DNA of 64,000 nucleotides from PWQG01 sp050486205 (GCA_050486205.1 JBJHCW010000002.1:124001-188000); one strand, 5' to 3'; shown: positions 26,609 to 36,332, numbered from the stretch's first letter. Made by a program: numbers and translations. The notes: generated by a model from the letters alone, not told the origin.

Positions 26609-27706
26609 TCAGACATTCGATTCACAAAGTGCCGGGCCGGCTGTCAATGTGGCATTGAGCAACCTGGCATCCACGCCAGACTCGACCACTGCGTCACCGA
26701 TGGCTCGCATCAGTACCAGGCGAATCTTGCCGTCCTGCACCTTTTTATCCACAGACATCAGCTCGACAAAACGTTGCGGCATGATCTCAGCCGGTGGGCA
26801 CACCGGCAGGCCAGCCCGGGCGATCAGCGCCTTGCAACGTCTCGCCTCATCCCCTGGCAGCCAACCCAGGCGCAAGGACAGATCCGCCGCCATCACCATC
26901 CCGGTGGCCACGGCCTCACCGTGCAACCAGGTACCGTAACCCATGGCGGTCTCGATGGCATGACCGAACGTGTGCCCCAGGTTCAGCAAGGCCCGCACAC
27001 CACCTTCACGCTCATCCATGGCCACAATGCGCGCCTTTTCCTGACAACAGATACGGATGGCTTCGGAGGTCACATCAGGATCCTGCTGCAGCAGCGCATC
27101 CATGTTGTCTTCCAGCCAACGGAAAAATCCTGCGTTGCCCAGCATGCCGTACTTGATGACTTCGGCTATGCCGGCCTTGAGCTCACGATCCGGCAATGTG
27201 CGCAGCGAATTGGTATCGGCCACCACACACTGAGGCTGATAGAACGCGCCGATCATATTCTTGCCCAGCGCATGGTTGACGCCTGTCTTGCCGCCCACCG
27301 AGGAATCAACCTGGGCCAGCAGCGTGGTCGGCACCTGTATGAAATTCACCCCACGCTGATAGGTGGCGGCAGCAAAACCGGTAATATCACCCGTCACACC
27401 ACCACCAAGAGCAATCAATGTGGTACTGCGCTCGTGGCGCTGTTGCAACAACGCATCAAAAATCAGATTCACGGTATCCAGATTCTTTCCATGCTCGCCG
27501 TCAGGCAGCACCACTTCATCAACACGAACACCCTGGAGTGCTGATTTCATCGGCGCCAGATACAGTGGTGCCACCACATCATTGCTGACGATCAGGGCAC
27601 GTTTGCCTCGGATGAATGGGGTCAACAACCCCGGTTCACTGATCAGGCCGGGGCCGATGAAAATCGGATAACTGCGATCTCCAAGATCAACATCAACTGT
27701 TTTCAT
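26609..27706 (-). CDS. aroB: 3-dehydroquinate synthase
   Basis: NAD- and Zn-dependent second step of the shikimate pathway. The 365 residues begin MKTVDVDLGDRSYPIFIGPG and contain LPDGEHGKNLDT, the NAD loop IALGGGVTGDITGFAAATYQ, VDSSVGGKTGVNH, and the zinc ligands in LNLGHTFGHAIE. The ATG at 27706 overlaps the aroK 3' end by 14 bp, as is usual for aroKB. Confidence 0.97.
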   Translation of the reverse strand: MKTVDVDLGDRSYPIFIGPGLISEPGLLTPFIRGKRALIVSNDVVAPLYLAPMKSALQGVRVDEVVLPDGEHGKNLDTVNLIFDALLQQRHERSTTLIALGGGVTGDITGFAAATYQRGVNFIQVPTTLLAQVDSSVGGKTGVNHALGKNMIGAFYQPQCVVADTNSLRTLPDRELKAGIAEVIKYGMLGNAGFFRWLEDNMDALLQQDPDVTSEAIRICCQEKARIVAMDEREGGVRALLNLGHTFGHAIETAMGYGTWLHGEAVATGMVMAADLSLRLGWLPGDEARRCKALIARAGLPVCPPAEIMPQRFVELMSVDKKVQDGKIRLVLMRAIGDAVVESGVDARLLNATLTAGPALCESNV

Positions 27707-28265
27707 TACTGCTCTGTTCCCTGGATTGGCCGGGCGACAATGACGCCCGGTATGAATTGACACGGCCCAGAATGTCGGCAATCACGCTGCGCGGATTGCG
27801 CCGGCTGGTGTCTATGACCACGTGGGCAGTTTCGCGGTATAGCGGCTCCCTTACCTTCATCAGCTGCTCGATACGCGTTCTGGGGTCATCCGTCTGCAGA
27901 AGTGGACGATTCCTGTCCTTGGCCGTGCGTTGGTGAAGCTGGGAAATGCCCGCACGCAGGTACACCACTGTGCCACGTTCATGCAGATTCCTGCGACTCT
28001 CCGGCGCCAGGATCGCACCGCCACCCGTGGCAAGCACGATGCCGTTTCGTGCCGTCAGGGTGTCAATCATTTTTGCCTCGCGCACACGAAAACCCTGCTC
28101 GCCTTCAACGTCAAATATCCACGGAATATCGGCCCCGGTTGCGTGCTCAATCTCACGATCGGAATCGAGGAAAGGCAGATCCAGCGCCTGGGCAAGTTGA
28201 CGGCCGATGGTGGTTTTACCCACCCCCATCGGGCCTATGAGGAATATGTTGTCGCGCTGCGTCAT
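27693..28265 (-). CDS. aroK: Shikimate kinase
   Basis: Phosphorylates shikimate. The 190-residue P-loop kinase shows FLIGPMGVGKTTIGRQLA, the shikimate-binding DSDREIE, FRVREAKMI, VLATGGGAI and the lid segment RNRPLLQTDDP. Start ATG 28265 is preferred (GACAGG just upstream; a TTG 27 bases earlier has none). It is downstream of pilQ on the same strand but separated by a 199-bp MITE-like element. Confidence 0.96.
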   Translation of the reverse strand: MTQRDNIFLIGPMGVGKTTIGRQLAQALDLPFLDSDREIEHATGADIPWIFDVEGEQGFRVREAKMIDTLTARNGIVLATGGGAILAPESRRNLHERGTVVYLRAGISQLHQRTAKDRNRPLLQTDDPRTRIEQLMKVREPLYRETAHVVIDTSRRNPRSVIADILGRVNSYRASLSPGQSREQSSNENS

Positions 28266-28306
28266 TGACCTGTCCGTGTTTACGGCAATCAAACAGGCCG
28301 CAATCT

Positions 28307-28505
28307 AGGGAACCTCTGAATAACTCCATGACCGCTCAGGCATTCAGCCAAGTCGGGTATCGAGGCGCAGTTTCGCCGGCATGCGTGGGCCTGTCAAGAA
28401 AGTGCAACGAAGAGAGCCGGATTGGCTGAACACCCCTTCGCACCCAAGGGCAAAGGTGGAGCCTGGCGCGCACAGAATGGCCATAGAGTTATTCAGCGGT
28501 TCCCT
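28307..28505. mobile_element. MITE-like element with 24-bp terminal inverted repeats
   Basis: The gap between pilQ and aroK holds a 199-bp segment bounded by AGGGAACCTCTGAATAACTC (28307-28326) and its reverse complement with one mismatch (28486-28505). With the next four bases inward, 22 of 24 positions match. There is no coding frame inside and no clear target-site duplication. Such ends resemble those of IS5-family relatives, by memory only. It sits inside the pilMNOPQ-aroKB transcription unit and could form a cruciform or RNA hairpin. Confidence 0.65.
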
Positions 28506-28557
28506 GATCAGCAACCACACAAAAACTCAAGCACAAGCGTCTGTGTCTGTGCCGGTG

Positions 28558-30756
28558 TCAACGGGGCAACTCGGCCACAATCCTTGGTGTGATGAAAATG
28601 AGCAATTCGGTGCGACGGCTTTCCGAGCTGGTCCGGCTGAACAGGCGTCCCAGGTAGGGTACATCCCCGAGCAACGGCGTCTTGCTGCGTGTGGTTGTGG
28701 TTTCCTCACGGAAAATCCCGCCCAGCACAACCGTATCGCCGTTATCAACCAACACACTGGTATTGACCGAATTGGTATTGATCGCAGGCACCTGCCCGCC
28801 GCCCGGCGCAACCGAATCCTGATTGATGTTCAGTTGCATGATGATGCGTCCGTCCGGGGTTATCTGAGGCGTCACTTCCAGAGACAGCACCGCGTCCACA
28901 AACTCGGTAATGGAGCCTCCTGCTGTACCCCCGGCCTGCGACTGGTAAGGGATACGCACACCTGACTGGATATTGGCTGTCACCTTGTCCTGGGTGGTGA
29001 CTTTGGGACGTGCGATCACCTCACCGTTACCGCTGCTTTCAAGCGCCGACAACTCCAGCTCGATCAGGCTGCTGTTGCGGGCAAAACCGATGGCAAAGGT
29101 CGATGCGCCTTCGCGCTGCACCCCCAGGTCAACGGCCAGTGCATCCGGAAAAGTGACCACGCCGCCGGGCTCACCAAACTGCTGCGACTGCTCAGCCGCT
29201 GCATCCAGGCTACCTCCCCAGTGGAAACCACTGCTGCCCCGACTGCGCCCGGCGCCGCCCCAGCGGATGCCAAGGTCACGGCCAGACTCGGTGGATACAT
29301 TGACGATCCGGGCCTCGATCAGGACCTGTCGCACCGGCACGTCCAAGCGACTGAGCAGCTGACGCACCTCCTCCAGTTTGCTTGCCACGTCCTGTATGAT
29401 GATGATGTTGGTGCGCGGATCAACTGTGGCCGTGCCGCGACTGGACAATATGCCGCGTCGACGCTCTTCGGCAAATTCATCACCAACCGCACCGGGCAGC
29501 GACCCGTCCGCAGATCCGGTCAACAGTTGCAGGATATTGGAGGCATCTGCGTAGTTGACCTGCACATATTCGGTATAAAGTGGCTCCAGCGCCTCGGCCT
29601 GTCGGGTGGCCTCAAGTGCCAATCGCTGCTGAGCCGCGATTTCTGTAGCAGGCGCCACATACAACACATTCCCCACCAGCCGCTTGTCCAGATTGCGGGA
29701 CTGAAGCACCAGATTCAGCGCCTGGTCCCAGGGTACGTTCTGAAGCTGCAGGGTCACATTGCCTGAAACAGCATCACTGGCTACCAGATTGAAGTCATTT
29801 TCGTCGGCCAGTATCTGCAACACGGTTCTCACATCAATGTCCTGAAAGCTCAGGTTCACACGATCACCGCTATAGGCTGCAGCCGGATCGGCAAGCACTG
29901 CCGAGGTATCCGGCGGACTGACACTGATATGGAAAAACCGTCCCTGCTGCCAGGTCAGGTACTCAAAATCCTCTTCCATTTCCACCACCACGGCCGCGTT
30001 GCCGCGACGCGGCATGACATCCACGGTGCGAACCGGTGTACCAAAATCAGTTACATCGAAGCGCCGATTGAGTTGCTCCGGCACCTCGTAGTCGACAATC
30101 TCGATCTCCAGTCGCCGTGCTGTAGCGTCAGTGCGGGGCGTGCGTTGACGATCGGAGAGCTCCAGCGTGATCAGGCCGGTGCCACGAACATCACCCCGGC
30201 GGAAGTCAACATCCACCAGGCGAGAGGTGCCGGGCATTGTGCCCGGGGCCGCTGTTGGTGTGGCCGGGGGCTGAGCCGCTGGCTGGGTGGCTGGTTGCGG
30301 TGCTGGCATCTGGGCAACGGCGGTATCGGAGCCCATCACATCGGCACCCAGACGCACAATCAGTGTGCGCCCGTCGGTCTCAGTCTCATAGGTCATCGGT
30401 TCACGCAGGTTGAAAACCAGTCGTGTACGGTCCGCCGTCTCCAGAATCAGCAGGCTTTCCGCGCTGCTGGTGGCCAGCGGAAACTGTCGCTGACCGACAG
30501 CGTTTCGAGTGGCGGGCAGATCAATGGCAATCCTGGCTGGATCTTCAAGTACAAAACCACTGGATTCGGGCGGTTCGCCATCAAAATCCAGTCGCACCTC
30601 CAGCCGGTCACCCGGCAGATCGGCAAAGGACATGCTTTGCAGCGTCACACCGGACTGTTGCGCCTGCAGCGCAGCCGGGAACGCCAGCAACAGCCACAGA
30701 AGTAACCGCTTGCGGCTGTCCAGCCAAGCATTGATGTACATCCCCCACCCCCTCAT
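28558..30756 (-). CDS. pilQ: Type IV pilus secretin PilQ
   Basis: Forms the outer-membrane ring through which type IV pili are extruded. The 732-residue precursor has a signal peptide (about 1-33), tandem AMIN domains that bind peptidoglycan (about 38-130 and 175-280, with a Pro/Ala/Thr/Gln linker between), a secretin/TonB short N-terminal domain (VNLSFQDIDVRTVLQILADE), an N1/secretin_N domain, and the secretin barrel with VRQVLIEARIVNVSTESGRD, VDNGDTVVLGGIF and the terminal LLIFITPRIV. Its ATG overlaps the pilP stop (ATGA). Confidence 0.97.
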   Translation of the reverse strand: MRGWGMYINAWLDSRKRLLLWLLLAFPAALQAQQSGVTLQSMSFADLPGDRLEVRLDFDGEPPESSGFVLEDPARIAIDLPATRNAVGQRQFPLATSSAESLLILETADRTRLVFNLREPMTYETETDGRTLIVRLGADVMGSDTAVAQMPAPQPATQPAAQPPATPTAAPGTMPGTSRLVDVDFRRGDVRGTGLITLELSDRQRTPRTDATARRLEIEIVDYEVPEQLNRRFDVTDFGTPVRTVDVMPRRGNAAVVVEMEEDFEYLTWQQGRFFHISVSPPDTSAVLADPAAAYSGDRVNLSFQDIDVRTVLQILADENDFNLVASDAVSGNVTLQLQNVPWDQALNLVLQSRNLDKRLVGNVLYVAPATEIAAQQRLALEATRQAEALEPLYTEYVQVNYADASNILQLLTGSADGSLPGAVGDEFAEERRRGILSSRGTATVDPRTNIIIIQDVASKLEEVRQLLSRLDVPVRQVLIEARIVNVSTESGRDLGIRWGGAGRSRGSSGFHWGGSLDAAAEQSQQFGEPGGVVTFPDALAVDLGVQREGASTFAIGFARNSSLIELELSALESSGNGEVIARPKVTTQDKVTANIQSGVRIPYQSQAGGTAGGSITEFVDAVLSLEVTPQITPDGRIIMQLNINQDSVAPGGGQVPAINTNSVNTSVLVDNGDTVVLGGIFREETTTTRSKTPLLGDVPYLGRLFSRTSSESRRTELLIFITPRIVAELPR

Positions 30757-31298
30757 TGTGACATACCCAGGGTTCGCGGCCGCTCGATCCAGCCGCCATC
30801 ACCCGATGGAACAATTTCAATCAGATCTACCCGGTCACCTGCCACCGCGACGACTCGCCCGTGATTTCTGCCCACATAGTTGCCGCGGCCCACACGATGC
30901 ACGTGCCCCGCCTCATCCCGAATCAGGGCGAGCACTCTTGAACCACGGCTGAACGTACCCACCATTTCCAGTGTATTCAGCGAGAAGGCCTCCAGAGGCT
31001 CACTGCGCCGGTTGAAATCGGGCTGTACCATATCAGGCCCCTGCTCCCGATCAGCAGCAACCAGCAACTGAGGTGGGTCAAACGGGCTGCGCATGGACGC
31101 TGCACTGTAGGTGAAGGCCTCGTAAGGCTCGAATGTTGGTAATGGCTCGACCGCACCGGCAGGCCGGGCAGCAATCTCGGCCAGTTGCTCCCGCAACTGC
31201 CGGGTATCACTTTGTTGCGAGCAGCCGGCCAACAGCACCGCGATCAGCGCCGCAGGCACCAGGCGGAAGACACACATTGTCAGTCGATTACAGACCAT
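30753..31298 (-). CDS. pilP: Type IV pilus inner-membrane lipoprotein PilP
   Basis: PilP links PilNO to the PilQ secretin. The 181-residue protein has a lipoprotein signal ending LIAVLLAGCSQQ (lipid-modified Cys) and the family segments YSAASMRSPFDPP, LEAFSLNTLEMVGTFS and GRNHGRVVAVAGDRVDLIEI forming the C-terminal beta domain. The ATG at 31298 has AGGA eight bases before it and overlaps the pilO end by 11 bp; ATG 31277 is an alternative. Confidence 0.94.
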   Translation of the reverse strand: MVCNRLTMCVFRLVPAALIAVLLAGCSQQSDTRQLREQLAEIAARPAGAVEPLPTFEPYEAFTYSAASMRSPFDPPQLLVAADREQGPDMVQPDFNRRSEPLEAFSLNTLEMVGTFSRGSRVLALIRDEAGHVHRVGRGNYVGRNHGRVVAVAGDRVDLIEIVPSGDGGWIERPRTLGMSQ

Positions 31299-31914
31299 CG
31301 ATTGCATCCTGTGCCCGGTAACGGTAAGTCCGCGCAGTCACCTCCATGACCAGATCATTGCCCGGGCCCGTCGGAACGATACTGAAATCATGCAGGGTCA
31401 CGATTCTCGGCAGACTGCTGACACCACTGACAAAGGCACCCAGCTCATGATAGTTGCCGGTGACTTCGATCTGGATCGGCTGCTCGATGTAAAATTCGTG
31501 CGTGACCTCGGGCGAGAGCTCGATCCGGGAAAATGCCAGCCCACTGCCAAGCCCGGTATCGGTGACATCATCGACCAGATCCGGCACCTCGGTCTGCCCC
31601 GGCAACTGTCGCAACAGCTGGGCAAAGGATGCCTCCATTTCCTCGGTCTGTGCCTGGTAGGCTTCCAGGTTGGCCGACAGACCTGCCTTTTGTTCATACT
31701 CGCCCAGCAACTGGACTTCCAGCTGCGCGGCACGCTGCAGCTGGGACTGCAGGTCCTGGATCAGGAACCAGTAACCCAGACCCATACACAGGGCGAATAC
31801 CAGCAAGGCCAGCAACGCCTTGACAGGGCCCGGCCAGACACCAATGGTTTCAACGTCGGTCAGGTTGTTCCAGTCGAAGTTGCGCAGATCACGCAGGGTA
31901 CTGTTAAAAGACAT
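31288..31914 (-). CDS. pilO: Type IV pilus alignment protein PilO
   Basis: A 208-residue bitopic inner-membrane protein with a short cytoplasmic N-terminus, one membrane helix (about 34-53, LLALLVFALCMGLGYWFLI), a coiled coil (about 55-105, rich in Gln/Glu/Leu) and a C-terminal ferredoxin-like domain (IEVTGNYHELGAFVSGVSSL). It pairs with PilN to align the pilus machine between the inner membrane and PilQ. It follows pilN by 2 bp. Confidence 0.94.
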   Translation of the reverse strand: MSFNSTLRDLRNFDWNNLTDVETIGVWPGPVKALLALLVFALCMGLGYWFLIQDLQSQLQRAAQLEVQLLGEYEQKAGLSANLEAYQAQTEEMEASFAQLLRQLPGQTEVPDLVDDVTDTGLGSGLAFSRIELSPEVTHEFYIEQPIQIEVTGNYHELGAFVSGVSSLPRIVTLHDFSIVPTGPGNDLVMEVTARTYRYRAQDAIDGL

Positions 31915-31916
31915 GC

Positions 31917-32483
31917 TCAGTCCTCCTGCCCGGACGCTGCCCGAACGTCAAGCTGCAACACAAACGCGTTGGCTGCACCGCCCTGGGTCCAGTCAACCTG
32001 CGCAGCCGATATGCGTTGCAAGGCCGGTTCCGTGAACCAGGCTGAATCATCCAACCTGCGCATCAGCTCGGAAACGCGATTATTGTTCTCGGCATAACCT
32101 TCAACCCTCAGCGTGGCCTCGGTACGACGCAGGGACTCGAAATACACACCCTGCGGCAAGGCACGCACCAGTTCGTCAAACACATGCACAATAACCGGAC
32201 GCGAGCCCTGCAGGTCCTGGATCACCTCCATACGCTCATAAATGGCTTCACGCTGCTGCCTCAGCTCGCTGATCTGGGCAAGGCGTGCATCCATGACTGC
32301 AATTTCCCGCTGGATCAGGTCATTGCGAGCGCGCTGGTCACTCAGCTCACCACGAACATAACGGTCGGCCAGGAACACAAGACCACCAGCGATGATCACA
32401 ACACCGACCAACGAGACAAGGAACTCGCGTCTTCGCTCTTCGCGCAGTCGTTCCCGCCAGGGTAGGAGATTGATGGTCGCCAT
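31917..32483 (-). CDS. pilN: Type IV pilus assembly protein PilN
   Basis: A 188-residue bitopic protein starting MATINLLPWRERLREERRRE, the conserved cytoplasmic motif that binds PilM. One membrane helix follows (about 23-43), then a coiled coil (about 45-90) and a periplasmic domain (VYFESLRRTEATLRVEGYAE). ATG 32483 is chosen because the INLLPWR motif sits at the start of all family members. It is 4 bp after pilM. Confidence 0.95.
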   Translation of the reverse strand: MATINLLPWRERLREERRREFLVSLVGVVIIAGGLVFLADRYVRGELSDQRARNDLIQREIAVMDARLAQISELRQQREAIYERMEVIQDLQGSRPVIVHVFDELVRALPQGVYFESLRRTEATLRVEGYAENNNRVSELMRRLDDSAWFTEPALQRISAAQVDWTQGGAANAFVLQLDVRAASGQED

Positions 32484-32487
32484 GGCT

Positions 32488-33546
32488 TCAGTACCTTTTC
32501 CGCATTGCCAGGCCGCAGGCAATCATCAACGCCGGAGCGTCGATGGCAAGCTGGATCTGATCCACCTTGTCGCCCAACTGCATGTCCCGGAACGGATTCG
32601 CTACACTGGTGGGAATGCCGGTCTCTTCCTTCACGCGGGCGGCCAGGCCAGGCAGCGACGCGACGCCACCAGCCAGCATCAGCCGGTCAACCTCATTGAA
32701 ATGCGTGGAAGAGAAAAAGAATTGAAGTGCCCGGTTCACCTGCTCGGTGACAGATTCACGAAATGCCGGCAATGTTTCTGTCTCGTACTCCTGCGGCAAC
32801 GTGCCTTTGCGCACACCCACTTCGGCTTCCTGGGGTGAGAGTGAGAACTGTAACTGCACGGACTCAAGCAGCTCCCGCCCCCCGAAAGGCTGCTCCCGGG
32901 TGTACACAGTGCGCCCCTCCTGCAATACATGCAGGGTTGTCGCAGTGGCCCCGATGTCCACCAGGGCCATCAGAGATGGCGCGATGTCGAACTGATCCAG
33001 CAACAGGCCACAGGCCCGCTCCATGGCAAAAGCCTCAATATCGACCACATTGGCCATCAGGCCGGCATCCTCCAGCGCATTGACCCGGGAGTCGACATCC
33101 TCTCGCCGACAGGCCGCCAACAGCACGGATGTCATGTCAGCCTCCGGGTCGGTCTCACTGTGTCGTTCGAAATCAATCGCCACCTCACTCAGTGGGTATG
33201 GGATGTACTGGTCGGCCTCGACAATGATCTGATTCTCCATCTCGGCGTCACTCAGCGCTGCAGGCATTTCAATGGTCTTGGTAATGACGGCGGAACCGGC
33301 AACGGCAACGGCCACTTCCTTCTGGCGGGGTTTCATTCTGCTCACTGCCTGGTTGATACTATCGGCCACAGCGACAGGATCCTGCAGGTTTTTTTCCTGC
33401 ACAGCATTGTGCGGCAATGGGCTTACCGCATAGTTGTCCAATCGCCAGGACCGGCCATCGGATCTCAGCTCAACCAGCTTCACCGCAGTTGAACCGATAT
33501 CCAGACCAAGCAAACCTTTTGATTTTCTTGATATTATATTAAGCAC
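32488..33546 (-). CDS. pilM: Type IV pilus actin-like ATPase PilM
   Basis: A cytoplasmic FtsA/actin-fold protein that binds the PilN tail. The 352 residues show LLGLDIGSTAVKLVEL (phosphate 1), MALVDIGATATTLHVL (phosphate 2), GGRELLESVQLQFSLSPQEA and MLAGGVASLPGLA (adenosine site). I prefer GTG 33546 (GAGG 9 bases upstream, matches the family length of about 354) over ATG 33564, which has no ribosome site. It is the first gene of pilMNOPQ and divergent from ponA. Confidence 0.95.
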   Translation of the reverse strand: MLNIISRKSKGLLGLDIGSTAVKLVELRSDGRSWRLDNYAVSPLPHNAVQEKNLQDPVAVADSINQAVSRMKPRQKEVAVAVAGSAVITKTIEMPAALSDAEMENQIIVEADQYIPYPLSEVAIDFERHSETDPEADMTSVLLAACRREDVDSRVNALEDAGLMANVVDIEAFAMERACGLLLDQFDIAPSLMALVDIGATATTLHVLQEGRTVYTREQPFGGRELLESVQLQFSLSPQEAEVGVRKGTLPQEYETETLPAFRESVTEQVNRALQFFFSSTHFNEVDRLMLAGGVASLPGLAARVKEETGIPTSVANPFRDMQLGDKVDQIQLAIDAPALMIACGLAMRKRY

Positions 33547-33883
33547 GCCGGGCGCCTCAGGCATATGCGCATCTGCAAACCATATGCCTACAGATCAGTA
33601 ATTGCAATATTCTATGTTGTTTCAAGCAATTATGGCACACTTTCCAGAATTTGCCTGACGTATCATTCTGACTCATGACGCCCGGCGGTTCCGCGACTCG
33701 CGTCACGTTGTGGAAAAGGCGCCCACCTCATTCGGTCGATGTCAGAAATCGACGTTTTACCGGTCAGATATCGGGAATTTCCGGGGCAGGCAAGGTATAC
33801 TGCCCCTTCCGGATCCCGAACCGGGGTCTTCTGTCTGCAATATCGGCACAGACAACACCGCGGTGAACGAGCACCATGCGAAC
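33547..33883. promoter_or_regulatory. Divergent pilM/ponA intergenic region
   Basis: This 337-bp gap must carry promoters for pilMNOPQ and ponA. An 8-bp inverted repeat GGCATATG/CATATGCC (33560-33567, 33581-33588) overlaps the pilM start region and could be an operator. For ponA the best -10 is TATACT at 33796-33801, without a good -35. A proline-rich in-frame extension upstream of the ponA ATG (from 33710) is open but has no membrane or PBP features, so I treat it as leader. Confidence 0.4.
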
Positions 33884-36241
33884 ATGATGAAAGCAATCAA
33901 ATCACTGTTCTGGTTCGGCATTTTCTGCGTCAGCGGCGTTGTGATGGTGGCCTCTGCCGCCTATCTGTACCTGTCGCCTCAGCTGCCCTCAGCCGAATCC
34001 TATCGCCATGTCCAGCTGGAAACGCCCCTGCGGATTCTGACTGTGGACGGCAAACTCATTGACGAGATCGGCATCCGGCGCGATCCCATTGCCTATGAAG
34101 ACATTCCGCCCCTGATGATCGCCGCGGTCATTGCCAGCGAGGATGCCCGCTTCTATTCCCATCCGGGCGTCGATCTGCGCGGTCTGCTGCGGGGCTTCTA
34201 CGGCTTTGTTCGCGGCGTCAATCTGGGCGGCGGCAGCACCATCACCATGCAGCTGGCCAACAACATCTCCTTTGACAGCGACAGTGTCTACGCCCGCAAG
34301 CTCAAGGAAATACCGTTTGCCCTGCGTATACAGCAGGAACTGTCACGCGAGGAAATCCTCGAGCTGTATCTGAATCTGGTGTACTTTGGCGGCGGCGCTG
34401 ACGGCATCAGCGCCGCAGCAAATGCTTACTACAACAAACCGGTGCAGGACATGACGCTGCCCGAGTTTGCCATGATGGCGTCACTGCTGCCATGCCCGTC
34501 GGTCTGCAACCCGGTGGCCAACCGGGCCCGTGCCGAGCAGCGCCGCAACGTGGTACTGCAGAAAATGCACGAGCAGGGCATGATCAGCCGCGCGGACTAC
34601 CTCAGCGCAGTGGCAGAACCTGACACCGCACAGCGTTACCTGCGCCGCATCGAAGTGCCCGCACCCTACGTCGCGGAAATGGTGCGCATGCAACTGTACG
34701 CCGAGTACGGCGAAGACATATACCGCCGTGGTTTCGAGGTCGTGACAGCCATTCACAGCGATCTGCAGCGCGCTGCCACCGGCGCTTTGCAGAACGGCCT
34801 GGAAAACTACTATGACCGTCGTCACGGCTATCGCGGCCCCGAATTCCATGTGCCCGCACGTGGCGATAATCCCCGCGAACACTGGCTGCAGGAAATATCA
34901 CCTCTGCCGGTTTACGGCAATCATCATCCGGCTGTGGTGACCGAGGTTTTTGACCGATCCATCAGCGTGCTCATGCGCGACGGCTCCGAGCAGACCATCA
35001 ACTGGTCCGGCCTGCAATGGGCGCGTCCGTTCATCAGCCGGGGCAACGCCTGGCCTCCACCACAACAAGCCAGCGACATTGTCACGGCAGGCGACGTGGT
35101 GCGCATCCGCCGCAGTAGTAACAACGATGCCTGGGAGCTGGGTCAGACTCCGGAAATCCAGGGCGCCCTGGTTTCGGTTTCCCCGGATAACGGCGACATT
35201 CTGGCCCTTGTCGGCGGATACGACTTCCGCTACAGCCAGGTCAACCGGGCACTGGCCGTGCGACAGCCCGGCTCGGGCTTCAAACCCTTTCTGTACGGCG
35301 CTGCGCTGGAGAACGGCTACACAGCGGCCTCCACGATCAATGACGCACCCTTCTCGCGCGGCGGTTATCGTCCCCAGAACTACGAACGCAACTTTGTCGG
35401 CCCCATCACGCTGCGCAACGCCGTCAAGGACTCACGCAACGTGCCTGCTGTGCGCCTGTTCGATCAGCTGGGTTCAGACCGGGTGCTCGACTTTGCTCGC
35501 CGCTTTGGTTTCAACACTGACACTTTCGCCCGGGGTGACCTGACGGTGGCGCTTGGCAGCCAGGACGTACAACCACTGCAGATGGCGACCGCCTACGCCA
35601 TGATTGCCAATGGTGGTTACCGCATAGAGCCAACACTGATCAAACGTATCGAATCCCTGGAAGGTGTCATCTATGAGGCGCAACAGCCTACCGTATGCAA
35701 TAACTGCAATCCTGAAGACAAGAACGGTTTCATTGCCGCCGAACAGGCCACCGACCCGCGCGTTGCCTATGTACTGAACACCATGCTTCGCTCGGTGGTG
35801 GAGGAAGGCAGTGGTCGCCGTATCAACCGGGAAATTGCCAGAGGCGACCTGATGGGCAAGACAGGCACCACCAATGGACCGGCCGAACTGTGGTTCACAG
35901 GTTTCAACCGTGATATTGCAACCAGTGTATTTATTGGATTGGATCAACCCGAACCACTGGGTGAATCCGAACAGGGTGCAACCGTGGCGGTCCCTATCTG
36001 GATCGACTATATGAAACAGGCGCTGGAAGGGCGGCCGGAGCGCATCATGACCCGCCCGGACGGTCTTGTCGATCGCCTGGTCGATCGCACCACGGGCGAG
36101 GTCGCCCGACCCGGTCAGGCCAACACCGTGTTCGAAGTCTTTCTGGCGGAAAACGCCCCTGCTGCCGGCGACAGCACTGCGCAACCAGCCCGTGGCAGCC
36201 GCGAAGCCGAGGACAGCCTTTCCACAGAGATTCTGTTCTGA
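33884..36241 (+). CDS. mrcA: Penicillin-binding protein 1A (class A, bifunctional)
   Basis: Polymerises and cross-links peptidoglycan. The 785-residue protein has an N-terminal membrane helix (about 8-28), a GT51 glycosyltransferase domain with the catalytic Glu in ASEDARFYSHPGVD and GGSTITMQLANN, an OB-like outer-membrane docking insertion, and a transpeptidase domain with SxxK in QPGSGFKPFLYG, SxN in KDSRNVPAVR and KTG in LMGKTGTTNGPAELW. The start at 33884 (MMKAIKSLFWFG) places the membrane anchor at the N-terminus as in PBP1A. Divergent ponA/pilM is typical of pseudomonads. Confidence 0.97.
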   Translation: MMKAIKSLFWFGIFCVSGVVMVASAAYLYLSPQLPSAESYRHVQLETPLRILTVDGKLIDEIGIRRDPIAYEDIPPLMIAAVIASEDARFYSHPGVDLRGLLRGFYGFVRGVNLGGGSTITMQLANNISFDSDSVYARKLKEIPFALRIQQELSREEILELYLNLVYFGGGADGISAAANAYYNKPVQDMTLPEFAMMASLLPCPSVCNPVANRARAEQRRNVVLQKMHEQGMISRADYLSAVAEPDTAQRYLRRIEVPAPYVAEMVRMQLYAEYGEDIYRRGFEVVTAIHSDLQRAATGALQNGLENYYDRRHGYRGPEFHVPARGDNPREHWLQEISPLPVYGNHHPAVVTEVFDRSISVLMRDGSEQTINWSGLQWARPFISRGNAWPPPQQASDIVTAGDVVRIRRSSNNDAWELGQTPEIQGALVSVSPDNGDILALVGGYDFRYSQVNRALAVRQPGSGFKPFLYGAALENGYTAASTINDAPFSRGGYRPQNYERNFVGPITLRNAVKDSRNVPAVRLFDQLGSDRVLDFARRFGFNTDTFARGDLTVALGSQDVQPLQMATAYAMIANGGYRIEPTLIKRIESLEGVIYEAQQPTVCNNCNPEDKNGFIAAEQATDPRVAYVLNTMLRSVVEEGSGRRINREIARGDLMGKTGTTNGPAELWFTGFNRDIATSVFIGLDQPEPLGESEQGATVAVPIWIDYMKQALEGRPERIMTRPDGLVDRLVDRTTGEVARPGQANTVFEVFLAENAPAAGDSTAQPARGSREAEDSLSTEILF

Positions 36242-36304
36242 CCCCGTTCTGACTGGCCGCGTTCTGAAAAGCACCACGAAGCGGCCGTTATCAGGCAACG
36301 GCTA

Positions 36305-36332
36305 TTGATTCCGACAGCAAGTCTGGTAAAAT
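36305..36332 (+). promoter_or_regulatory. Sigma-70 promoter for rpmE
   Basis: -35 TTGATT (36305-36310), a 16-bp spacer, and -10 TAAAAT (36327-36332) with an extended TGG just before it. It predicts a leader of about 100 nt before the rpmE ATG at 36438. Confidence 0.55.

Noticed and set aside
25991..27544. Long plus-strand open frame across hemE and aroB (517 codons)
   Set aside because: It spans two well-conserved minus-strand genes and an intergenic gap and has the composition of an antisense frame. No domain or ribosome site supports it.
33710..33883. N-terminal extension of PBP1A from an upstream start
   Set aside because: The added 58 residues precede the membrane anchor and look like translated leader DNA. 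The MMKAIKSLFWFG start puts the anchor at the N-terminus as in the family.
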